Shown one piece after another: positions 11,616-21,400 of a stretch of DNA of 64,000 nt. The stretch is taken from contig CP085825.1 of NCBI GenBank assembly GCA_020809705.1, positions 6,262,001-6,326,000 on the forward strand, read 5' to 3'. The position numbers and the translations under genes are program-made. Numbering within the stretch: position 1 is the first letter of the stretch; every line of letters starts with the position of its first letter. The notes beneath the pieces are model-generated. The model searched no databases and had not been told where the DNA came from. It worked only from the letters and a program-made list of their open reading frames with translations. The stretch comes from Calonectria ilicicola (Eukaryota; Ascomycota; Sordariomycetes; Hypocreales; Nectriaceae).

Positions 11616-12857
11616 CTACTGCAGACTCTTCTGCTCTGGTACAATACTTCTCAATTTACCCTCCGCTACAGCCATGCTAACATTACTAATAGCCCACTCC
11701 TCCATCTTAAGCTCAGTCTCAACCGTCCAGGTTCCCATGTGAGGAACCAGGAGGACATTATTATTAGATACGAGACCTTCATGAATCTTGGGTTCGTTTT
11801 CGTAGACATCTAGGCCAACGCTGGCAACTTTGCCACTGGCAAGAGCTTCGACAAGGGCAGCTTCGTCCATGACAGCTCCCCGAGCAGTATTAACGATGAC
11901 AATGCCAGGCTTCATGAGGTCAAACTGTGGTGTAGAAATCGTGTGACGGGTTTTGGGCTAGTTTCAGAGTAAAGAGGTCAGTTGTGACAAGATGTCATGG
12001 TTGGAAGAGGTAGCTCACGTTGAGAGGAAGGTTCAAGCTCAGCACATCACTCTCTTTGAGCAATGTCTCGAAGTCAACGTAGTCAGCGCCGTCCTCCAGA
12101 TCTGGGCTTAATTTCGAGCGGTTGTGATAACGAATCGTCATGCCGAATGCGCGGGCCTTGCGGGCAACATTGCGCCCAATACCCCCCATGCCCAGAATGC
12201 CCAGCACTTTACCCTGGGGATCATGGCCCAGGCTCACGGGAGGGTTTCCACGCCAGGTACCATTGCGCAGGGATGTCATTGAGGCAGGAAAGTTTCGAAG
12301 CGCACCCAAGAGCAGCCAGATGGTCAGATCGGCCGTAGCATCATCGACAGCATTGGGAGTGTTGGAGACATGAATTGAATGAGCGGTGCAAGCAGGGACG
12401 TCAATTTGATCGTAGCCGGCCCCTTAATACCCAATGGGCATGTCTAATTAGCATTTGAATATTTGAATTATCAACGATGCGAAGAAGACTCTCTAGATGA
12501 CGCCCTTGGATGTGTTATGCTCCACTCACCATTGTGGCAGATGAACTTCAGAGACTTGGGCAGAGCATCTAGCAGCTCCGAGTCGACAAGGCCCGTGACA
12601 CTAACTGAGGAAAACGTGCGGTAAGCGGCAGTTACGCCATCGAAGGCACCGGATTTTGATTCATTGAGGAAGGCCTGGCGGTCGGTAGCCTTGGGAATGA
12701 CGATATCGGCGATGGAGGAGAGGGATGCCCAGGCATCATGAGCACTAGGATAGCGCCTCGATTAGTGGGGGAGCACAGGATTGGGGGGGTTGTTTCTGGG
12801 CTATTAGTCTTACTGCTTAATCTTACCCAAGAGTAAGACCTTTGCCTTGGAAGCCAT
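11616..12857 (-). CDS. GOR1: glyoxylate/hydroxypyruvate reductase (D-isomer 2-hydroxyacid dehydrogenase)
   Basis: Four exons on the minus strand, 12857-12814, 12744-12530, 12422-12019 and 11957-11616, give 334 aa. The first intron uses the second of two GTAAGA donors 13 nt apart; only this choice restores the family N-terminus LLLGKIKHAHDAW. Features are the NAD(P)-binding GMGGIGRNVA near residue 160, and the catalytic triad as Arg247 in NTARGAVMDE, Glu276 in YENEP and His294 in VPHMGTWT. The family reduces glyoxylate or hydroxypyruvate with NAD(P)H. Layout and HMGTWT match the yeast Gor1 (YNL274C) branch. Substrate preference is inferred from similarity. Confidence 0.92.
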
Positions 12858-13664
12858 AACTTATGGTGGTTCGGGTGGGGTTGTCGCTGGTGAACTAAAA
12901 GATCTCTGAGTGTTTGTAGATGCTGGAGGAAATTCTCATTAATGACAATCGCGGTCAACTACCCCACCACCGAACATCGGGATTGAGGCCGAGTGTAAGC
13001 AAGTCGCAGCTACTCCAAATGGAGAAAAGAGCGATAAAAGATTGCCGGGCTCCTTGGCTATCAGCAGCCCCAAATCGTTGTTGGAGGTCACCACGGCGGG
13101 GTTACGATCAGGGTGGGGGGCTAGAAGCGGGGGGATCAGTTGTTGGAAGGCGTCATCTCAGAGGAAGAGGCTGTGCAGTAGCAATTATTGGGCATTTACT
13201 ACGAGAGAAAATCTCCCATTGCTCGAATTCAATGCCAGTATATCAGTTGAGTGCTTAAAGCCTGAGCCAGATGAATACAGTGTGGGGGTTCCCGCACCTC
13301 CATAACATGGGGGCGTCGGTCATCATCAACATCAGAAGCAAATGCAACCACGATCGCCAATAAAAAGTATATATAAACAAATAAAAATAGCATATGAAAC
13401 ACGAGGCAGGTCTTTCGATGTTCATTTGTCCATTACAGACCTCAACCTTTCGAGAAAAAGAAACTCTGCTTTTTGTAGTCATGACTCTAGAAAATCTATT
13501 GCAGTGAGGCAACCAGCCAGCACTATGTACTTCAAAGAACTCCCCCAACCAACCAAGGTATCTCAAAACTACACCATGGTTGCCCAAATTTTATTTGGTC
13601 CGCTCCATTTTCTCCGCAGACTCCAAATCGAAAAAACGAATGCCTCCCAGCGCTCACACCCCTC
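12858..13664. other. intergenic, promoter of the reductase gene
   Basis: This is downstream of the FMP32-like gene and upstream of the reductase (both minus strand). No gene seen. Short frames at 13042-13305 and 13342-13734 lack recognisable content. Confidence 0.4.
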
Positions 13665-14505
13665 TCACATGAGCAATCGCCAAGCACCAAGCAGCAGTGC
13701 GGCGAATCCAGTGCACACACCCATCAGCCACTGAAGTGTCTGAAATTTAACCTGTTCCAACTTCTCTCGCAGTGCCGCAACTTCTTGTTCAATCTTGGTT
13801 TCTGTTTCCTTGATCTTGAGCTCCTGCCCAACCGCCTCTTCACGGATGCGGCCCTTTTCAAGGTTCAGGTCCAGTCGCACGCTAGCCTGCGTACGGTTGA
13901 TTTCGTCTCGTAGCCGGCTGCTCAGCTTGGCAATATCGTTTGTAAGACGCTCGTGCGCCGTTCGAGTGGTATTCGATTCGGTGCTGTCTGCTGAGAGGAG
14001 CTCGGAACGGAGCTTGGCAAAATCGACTTTTTGGGTGTAGGTGGCTTTAGCAGCATCTTCGCGGAGGACCATAGTTCGAGTGAGATTTTGGATACTTGAG
14101 CAAGTAAGCATTAGGATCAATTGACAAATTGTTGGACATTTAGGGAGCGCTGTACCTCTCCTCAATGACGTCGTTGAGAACCTTCATCATAGCTACCGAT
14201 TGCTCCTCGGTGAAGCCCTCGGTCTGAAGCCTCTTAACAAACTTCAGAGTATCGAAATGATGATCGCGGTAGTTCGTAGGGGTTGTGTGGAAGGCCCGCT
14301 TCAGTATCGGGCTCTCGGCGCGGGCAGAGCATCGAGGGGTTGCGAGGCCGGCCTTGATAGCGGAAAAGGGTTGTCGCTGGTTGCCCGGCTGGGCCGACAG
14401 ATATGGCGAAGGTGCCCGTGACGCCGACAGAGGGGCGCGCCAGCTCAGCCGAGGGAGAAGAAATCGCGGTAGCATCTCAGTCGCCATGATGCTGGGGGCA
14501 GCCAT
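13665..14505 (-). CDS. FMP32/DUF1640-type mitochondrial coiled-coil membrane protein
   Basis: Two exons, 14505-14156 and 14094-13665, give 259 aa. The 61-nt intron has donor GTACAG and an AAG acceptor; joining gives the continuous family core VLNDVIEESIQNLTRTM. The N-terminus (about 1-75) is Arg/Ser/Pro-rich with RAFHTTP, a typical mitochondrial presequence ending. The DUF1640 domain (family of yeast Fmp32 and animal MCUR1/CCDC90) spans about 80-259: a FDTLKFVKRLQTEGFTEEQS helix, a long coiled coil from about 140 to 230, and a single C-terminal membrane segment ending in AWRLLM. Family members sit in the inner mitochondrial membrane; roles in proline metabolism, cytochrome oxidase assembly or calcium uptake have been proposed. 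I chose ATG 14505; ATG 14487 is an alternative. Confidence 0.88.
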
Positions 14506-15809
14506 GGCTAACCAAATTTTTTTTTTGGTTGGCGTTTTGGGTGGTGAATTGGCAGATGGATGACGGTGGCTAGCTGGCTGTGATGTGAATGGATGGGTTG
14601 AAACGGGCGGGAAACATCGGCTTTGATTGGTCCCGCAGCGAGGCCTACTACAGCCAACCAGGAGGCATTGTGTCACCCTTTCTGGCCAGTGGCCACTGCC
14701 ACTTCCATGCGCCAAATGAAACCTGACTCAGGCCGAATTTCAACCAAATCGCTCTATCTTATGTGTAAGTGATCGGAGCAGAAGTTGGCACACGAAATAC
14801 CTTTTGGGGTTAATTTATATATTCAGGGTTGTAATTTTCTATAATTTAGAGGGGCTAAATCAATATGATTGGCCTTGGATTCCCCCTCCAATCGCTTGGT
14901 TACATGAAATTCGGCTTCTTCCCTTTGTAGTCCATCCCAGCTTATCAGATCAGGACCGGAGTTCGCACTCCAGATCTCGTCACATGAGCCCACCAACTGG
15001 ATTGTCGCCGGGGATCATAAGTCGCATGTCCAGATCCTTCAGATCACTTTTAGGTCCTCATTCAGGGGGTTCTCAAGCCTCATAGCCAATCAGTTAGAAT
15101 ACCAGTGGAAAATTCGTATGTTGTCTTCCCCTCCGCAATCTGCACTCCAACAGATGCTTGCTCCTCGGGGTTGACGACTCCACTAATCGGGAAACTGAGG
15201 AATCCTGCAAAATCAAGGCGAAAAAGCGACCTCCGACATTCCATCAAGTACTCTCGAATAACACAAAAACAAGATTCTCACTTAATATTGAAAGGTCGTA
15301 TGCCATGCATGCGGCTTACTTCCATTCATCCAACCAGTCGGGCATCGGATAGTTTTCAGACCGATGTCGCTAATGTGAGACCAAACGACCGCCCAACCGA
15401 CACACAGGCATGCAGATGCCGCGTATCCAGGCCACTCAATACGAATAATGGTGTCCATTCATCCTGCAGCTCAGTTTAGGCAGAACCAACAGTGGTAGCA
15501 ATGCAAGGTTGTGGGTGTCAGCTTCAGATTGGAGGAGGGGTCGGGATTGGCTTAAATCCGAAATCCGCAATGGCCAAAAAGCCACCGTCGTCCTTCCATG
15601 TTACACGGTATTCGCCTATCGCCACACCAATTCCGCTCTCTCAAATCGCATCTTTTTGACTGTCAAAGCCCAACCCCGTTCAACCTTCCTAGTCAGAAAC
15701 CATCACCTAATCATTCGTGGCGAGTCGTTGCATTGATTCGAGTTCCATAACGACCGGACTTCGTTGACTCGCTTGCATCGGATGCGAAAGCCTAATTTCG
15801 AAATCCGCG
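14506..15809. other. divergent intergenic region (FMP32-like / transcription factor)
   Basis: This is shared upstream DNA of two divergently transcribed genes, 1.3 kb long. No gene seen. It contains an upstream ATG at 15570 that opens a 29-codon frame ending at 15659, and a duplicated CGAAATCCGC block (15559-15568 and 15799-15808), each copy lying one base before an ATG. Confidence 0.5.
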
Positions 15810-17820
15810 ATGATGGCGCCCCCAGATGTGAGCTCCTCGAATGGCACGCCAGCCGGATATGGTCGCTCATGCACGAACTGCTCGCGCGCCAAATGCAAAT
15901 GCATACTGCGGCCCGAAGGCGATGTATGCGAACGATGCCATCGTCTCGGGAAGCATTGCCAGCCTATGGCGACTACCAGAAAACGCGTTGCAAAGAAGGC
16001 GACAGCTTCAAGAACAGCTCAGCTAGAGGAGAAGCTTGATGATCTAGTGTCTATACTGAGAGCATCCCAAGCAACGAATCCCCAAAGTGGCTCACCCACC
16101 AACACAACGCCATTCTCCTCCAATTCCATGGCCCTTACCAGCCGCCTAGATTCCCTTGCTGCTGCTGCGACGTCGTCCACGACCCAGGTCATCCCCCCCT
16201 CAATGCCCCATGCTTTCGGCATTGCCAATCATACCCATGGATCATCAACACATTCGGCTGTGCCAGACATCAACGACACATATCGACTGCCGGAACCAAC
16301 CCCTGCTGAAGCTGAGATATATTTAGACAAGTTTCGAAGCTGGTTGGGGAATTTTCCTTTCATGGTTATTGAACATGATACAACGGCAGCATCCCTACGT
16401 GAGGAACGCCCTTTTCTATGGACCTGCATCATGAACATCACATCCATGTCCGCTCCACAGCAGATCAACATGAAGGAAAGAGTGCGCCAAGAGATTGCCA
16501 CAAGGATTGTTATGAATCATGAGAGGTCAATGGATCTACTACTCGGTCTCATCACCTACCTTGTGTGGTATGTTAGCACCCATCCATGCCATACCTTCTT
16601 TCTAACCAGCTTCGCAGGGCAACAATGACTTCGGGGCCTGGTACAAAGCCCTTTATTATCATGTACTCGCAGCTAGCTATCGCGATCCTGTACGACCTTA
16701 GCCTGACCCGCGCCCCCATTGAAGAACAATACTTCACTGTATGCTTTAAAATCTGGGGCGGGCGTCCACCAGCCCCAAGGTTACGTACAATGGAGGAGCG
16801 AAGAGCTGTTTTGGCTCTCTGGTTTCTGACTTCAGTGTAAGTCCTCTATAATTTTAATATGAAAACATGTCATTGACGTAAACAGCATGACTTCCTTCAT
16901 TGGCAAAATGGACACCCTCCGCTGGACTCCCCACATGGATGACTGCCTCAAAGTCCTAGAAAGAGATCGAGAAAACCAATCAGACGAGCTTTTGGTAGCG
17001 TTTGTCAAGTATCAACTTGTGGCAGAAGAGGCGCAAAAGCTACTCATTAGGGACGTCATGGGTGAATCAACACAGGCCCCCACATATGTCTTTAAAAAAG
17101 GCCTGCTATCTAGGCTACAAGAATTACGTGACGGAATTCCTAATTTAATTCCCAACAGTCAGTTACCAAGCCTCTTGCTCCTCTGTTTTTACGTGCTAAT
17201 ATGATGCAGAGGTCTTACAGGCACACATGCTTGGTGTCGAGGTTCAAGTTCATTCCATTGGCCTGTTTATGCAAACCATTCCTGTGACACCACGTATTGA
17301 GAGTATGTATTCTTGTCTCAAGTCTGCTCGCGCATGGTATGATCTCTTCCTGTCCTTCGCGCCTCCGGATATGCCTGGGTTGCCCTTTGCGGTCTACGTT
17401 CAACTCTCCCAAGTCCAAGTCGCGCTTTACAGACTGACTACTTCGGAGGATCCGGCCTGGGATAAAGACTTGGTCAGGAGCACGGCAGATATCCTCTCTT
17501 TATTGGATCAAACTGTTGAGTTGTTTATACGACTGGACACCATCTACCGTCTCAAGTCTGAGGCAGGCGAGGATACCCTTTTCATCAAGGGCGCTAAAAT
17601 CATGCGTAATATCCGAACCTCTTGGGAGCCAGCAGTGTCGAGGCATTTGGGGGGTATCCCAACACCTAATAGCCAGGGTCATGGAGTGCCTAATGCTACC
17701 ACACAGGTAGACACGACAACAGATGCACCCCAACCAGGATTCAATCTGCCAGATCCTAATACCATGGATTTTGGTGACATGACGTGGATGACAGACGTTT
17801 TTGGTCCCTGGGAATTCTAG
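15810..17820 (+). CDS. Zn2Cys6 fungal transcription factor
   Basis: Four exons, 15810-16567, 16618-16836, 16886-17157 and 17210-17820, encode 619 aa. The N-terminal zinc cluster uses C21, C24, C31, C40, C43 and C50 (CTNCSRAKCKC...CERCHRLGKHC), with one extra Cys in the basic loop as in one common subfamily. A short coiled coil follows (about 68-86, LEEKLDDLVSIL). The middle contains the fungal-specific regulatory region, including DKFRSWLGNFPFMVIEH, and a helical core (ALRW-type DTLRWTPHMDDCL). The C-terminus is Pro/Asp-rich, ending MDFGDMTWMTDVFGPWEF, a plausible acidic-aromatic activation tail. It lies 396 bp upstream of a DHA2 transporter on the same strand, so control of that transporter is a reasonable inference. 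The exact ortholog is not recognised. Confidence 0.93.
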
Positions 17821-18216
17821 GCCGCGGGCCATCATGGATGCGAATCCTGGGCAAAATATCGCAATAATCATGCAGGGCAAACGCAGGCATCGGGCGATAT
17901 AAATGCCGCCGGTCCAAGCAAGCTTACATTCAATATTCCGCCGTGCTAGTATATGATTGGACAGTTAGCTCCGGAATACGGGGTTCGGAGTCCAAAACCA
18001 ACCCCGGACGATCTGCAACCACTACGAACCATACGCCCGCACATCGTCACCAACGCCGATGTCCGTAGGGCACGAGGTTCAGCCTTATGGATGGCCACTA
18101 ATTTCCGATTTGTGACCACTCGTCGACAAATAAAGGCGTAGTGTCACCACCATGTAGGATTAGTTCAGTGGCTGTCATACCTCATAATCCATCATCGTCA
18201 TTGCAAGGCCAGCAAG
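17821..18216. promoter_or_regulatory. transporter promoter region
   Basis: These 396 bases separate the transcription-factor stop codon from the transporter start. They must contain the 3' end of one transcript and the promoter of the next. A TATAAA-like GATATAAATG lies near 17895. The CGG cluster is listed separately. An out-of-context frame at 17953-18141 is not considered a gene. Confidence 0.45.
17972..17988 (+). promoter_or_regulatory. three CGG triplets at 7-bp spacing
   Basis: The sequence is CGGAATACGGGGTTCGG. CGG triplets start at 17972, 17979 and 17986, and a fourth lies at 18005. CGG is the standard half-site of Zn2Cys6 regulators, and direct repeats with fixed spacing are one of the known arrangements. 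The block is about 230 bp upstream of the transporter ATG and next to a Zn2Cys6 gene. Direct binding is inferred. Confidence 0.4.
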
Positions 18217-20179
18217 ATGAATTCACCCTCCCTGGAAAAGGCACGTCCTGAGTCCATAGTTCCAAACGATGAAAAGATTGCAAATGGCTCTTCTCCAACA
18301 CTATACGATGAAAATATCTCGGGTCCACCAAAATTAGAAGATGCCACATCCAACGAGAATGCGGAAGTTGGCTTGACGGGGTGGAAGTTGGCCAGCTTGA
18401 TGGTTTCCATTACTCTCGCAGCATTCCTCATGTTACTGGACATGTCAATCATCACAACTGTATGTGATCTCCCTCCTCCCTCTTCCCCAACTGTTTCTCA
18501 ATCATTTCATAGGCTATCCCCCGTATCACTGACCAATTTCATTCTCTGAGTGATATTGGTTGGTATGGCAGTGCATATAATCTGTCCAGGTACGTCAGGT
18601 GCATATATTGTGATCATTAAACCGTCGCTAATACGAAAAAAGTGCTGCTCTTCAACCCCTTTCCGGAAAACTGTACACTTACTTCAAATCAAAGGTATGT
18701 CTTTTTTTAATCTTGTTAAAATGATTTCGTATTAATAATGTGTCTCACAGTGGCTTTTTTTGGGATTTCTACTAATATTCGAACTGGGTTGTCTCGTTTG
18801 CGGAATCGCCACTTCATCGAAGATGTTGATTATTGGTCGGGCCATTGCCGGGATTGGATCATCTGGCATCCAAAATGGAGCTTTCACCATGATTGCTGCC
18901 TCTGTCCCGCTTGAGAAGCGACCTCCACTAGTGGGAATATTGATGGGATGCGCCCAGTTGGGCATTGTACTAGGTCCACTTGTGGGTGGTGCCCTGACTG
19001 AATATTCAACTTGGCGATGGTGTAGGCAACCTTGCACACGCAGTAATAACTCATGCTAACCGCGACCAGGCTTTTATATCAATCTCCCAATCGGTGCTAT
19101 TTGTACCGGTTTAATATTGATGATCCACATCCCCGATCGAATCGTAAAGACCGATGAGCCTATCCTAAAAACTTTGTTAACAAAGCTCGACCTAGTGGGT
19201 TTCATCATATTTGCGCCCGCAACAGTCATGTTTCTCCTGGCTCTTCAATGGGGTGGCAGTGAGCATGCGTGGAATTCGGCCACAATTATCGGTTTGTTTT
19301 GCGGCGGTGGTGCCATTCTCTTCATTTTCGTGTGCTGGGAATACAGGGTTGGTGATCTTGCGATGATCCCTTTACCTGTTGTTCGGAAGAGACAAGTTTG
19401 GACTGCGTGCCTGACAATGTTGTTATTATTTACCACGGTATTTGTCACGGCGTATTACCTTCCTATTTACTTCCAGTCCGTCAAGGGTGCTACACCATTC
19501 AAGAGTGGTGTAAACCTACTTCCCAGCATTCTCAGCCAACTTGTTGCTGCAGTTCTTACTGGTATTATTGGTGAGTCCTGACTTCTATCACCACATTATG
19601 TAATCTTTTATGGGGTCTAACGTCGATGCAGTATCAAAAGTCGGCTACTATCTTCCATTTTCCGTACTTAGTGCTGTCATTATCGCCGTAGGCAGCGGGC
19701 TCATGTCGACACTGTCATCCCAGTCCAGCACTGTCGCATGGGCTGGTTACCAAGTTCTCCTCGGTCTTGGAAGAGGCCTCGGCATGCAGATGTCAATCAT
19801 CGCAATTCAGGCGAATACAGCCCCTGAAGTTACGTCCATCGCTACGGCAGTTTTGGTTTTTTCGCAAACTTTTGGTGGTGCGGTGTTTGTATCCGTCTCT
19901 GAAGTCATTTTCAGCAATAAGCTCAAAGATGAACTAACTTCTCGTCTCCCACATCTCAATGCCGATACCATCATCAATGCAGGTGCTACGGCCGTCAGGG
20001 AAGTAGTACCTGCTAAGGATCTTCCACAGGCATTAAATGCTTATTGTAAGGGTGTGGATGCAGTGTTTTATCTTACCACTGCCGCGGCTTGCATGATGTT
20101 TCTCACTTCTTGGGGCATTGGGTGGAACGACATTCGGAAAAAGGAGAAAAAAGCCCCAGTGAACGAAGGAGAAGCTTGA
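18217..20179 (+). CDS. DHA2-family MFS drug:H+ antiporter
   Basis: Six exons, 18217-18459, 18513-18589, 18643-18694, 18751-19021, 19070-19570 and 19632-20179, encode 563 aa. The choice of donor at 19022 is fixed by the product [14 protein letters not shown], the classic DHA2 motif. Other landmarks are [15 protein letters not shown] at the first membrane segment, [29 protein letters not shown] (motif C region upstream), and [10 protein letters not shown] late in the protein. About 14 hydrophobic segments are seen, with soluble N-terminal (about 60 aa) and C-terminal tails. Such proteins expel drugs or fungal metabolites using the proton gradient. Placement after a Zn2Cys6 gene suggests inducible efflux. 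The substrate cannot be told from sequence. Confidence 0.93.
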
Positions 20180-20812
20180 GTCTTTTATTTCTATTGAACA
20201 AAAGTTGGGCTGGTCATTCTCGCATTGCAATTGATCAAGTAAATATGTGTAGATAGGAGCACCCGGCGTTGGGAATGTTTTGGTGGTTGGAGGAGACAGG
20301 ATATCTCTTAACTCAATGCAGCTGATGCTGGTGATGCATATTTGAATAAATAATTCATTAATCACGATTCAATTTCTATTTTTTTGCTTTCTTTCTTTCT
20401 TTCTTTTTTCCCATTTAGGTAAGTTATTGGTCATTAGTTGTTGGTTTAAATGGTCCGTAGTTGCTTTAAAAGATGTACTTGCTTTTGCACCGCCATTGGG
20501 GGGAATTACGTGATTGGTTGAGAAAAAAAAATAATAATCACTTTAATTTCACTACTGAATTTCATTAACCATAGGATGAACTCTCAGAAGCCTAAAACGG
20601 CCTGGGGTCTATGGGTAGGCACCTGACGGGATTGAGTACTTCTACAGGGTAGGTGACTTCTCCGTCTGATCTTGGATCCCCACATTTAATGGCGAAACTA
20701 AACCTTGACAAGTTGACTTATCCTAGAAGGAAAACGGTGCTACATACTCGAAGAAGGATAGCCCATACGTCGTTTTTTGGATATACCGACTGTTTTTATA
20801 TTATTAGTCACT
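20180..20812. other. intergenic with (CTTT)n tract
   Basis: No gene seen. It holds the transporter 3' region and the promoter of the YwbE-domain gene. A CTTT simple repeat lies at 20387-20409, and an A8 run is near 20523. Confidence 0.5.
20387..20409 (+). repeat. (CTTT)n microsatellite
   Basis: About five copies of CTTT, running into a T stretch. It is a simple repeat in the 3' region of the transporter gene. Confidence 0.8.
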
Positions 20813-21400
20813 ATGAACCGCCCAAGAAACCGTCAGCCAAGGCCTCAAAGGCAGAATCAACCACAACGTGATCCAGCTCGCCGACCAAGAGGACCACAAT
20901 CTGGGCGGCCTCCACCAACACCTCAACAAGTCGCCAGAACAGTCCCAACGTTGTCACAGGTAGTCCCTGGTGCATCAGTTTTCATTGTACTCAAGGAAGA
21001 CCAGCCCACAGGGACAGAGACGAGTGGCGTAGTGCAGGACATCCTCACCCGCGGGAACCATCCGCGGGGCATTAAGGTCCGCCTCCGCGATGGTCAGGTA
21101 GGCCGGGTGCAGCGTATGGGTGCCGGGGATGTGCAGGCTGAGGGAAGTTCTGGCGAGGCACCAGGGGGCTCGTCTTCGAGATTCTCTAGGGGATATACCG
21201 ACATTAGATACGATGAGGAATTTCCAGAAGGCCCACCACCCAGGAGCTTGGCAGACTTCATGCCGGGACTCGATGAACCCCAAAGTGGCTTAACGGACAT
21301 GGGAAGTGGCGTACCGGCAGTTAAGTGCCCATTTTGCGACAAGTTTGAGGGGGATGAAGTTGCAGTTACTCATCACATTGATCAACAGCATTTAACATGA
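20813..21400 (+). CDS. YwbE-domain protein with C-terminal C2H2-like zinc finger
   Basis: Intronless, 195 aa. Residues about 47-102 match the bacterial YwbE (DUF2196) fold: VPGASVFIVLKEDQPTGTET, then GIKVRLRDGQVGRVQ, a small basic beta domain of unknown function. The N-terminal 45 residues are Arg/Gln/Pro-rich and likely disordered. A linker with RGYTDIRYDEEFPEGPPPRSL leads to a zinc-finger-like end with C172, C175, a His at 187 or 188 and H193 (CPFC..HH...QQH), resembling ubiquitin-binding UBZ fingers. This architecture suggests RNA or ubiquitin binding, which is inference only. ATG 20813 is preferred; an in-frame ATG at 20777 would add a hydrophobic 12-residue stretch. Confidence 0.82.
   Translation: MNRPRNRQPRPQRQNQPQRDPARRPRGPQSGRPPPTPQQVARTVPTLSQVVPGASVFIVLKEDQPTGTETSGVVQDILTRGNHPRGIKVRLRDGQVGRVQRMGAGDVQAEGSSGEAPGGSSSRFSRGYTDIRYDEEFPEGPPPRSLADFMPGLDEPQSGLTDMGSGVPAVKCPFCDKFEGDEVAVTHHIDQQHLT

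Noticed and set aside
14140..14715. longer N-terminus for the FMP32-like protein starting at 14715
   Set aside because: The extra 70 residues are Pro/Ser/His-rich without conservation signs, and the ATG at 14505 is followed directly by a good mitochondrial presequence.
15810..21400. possible secondary-metabolite gene cluster
   Set aside because: Only a regulator and a transporter are present; no polyketide synthase, NRPS, terpene cyclase or tailoring enzyme lies within the window.
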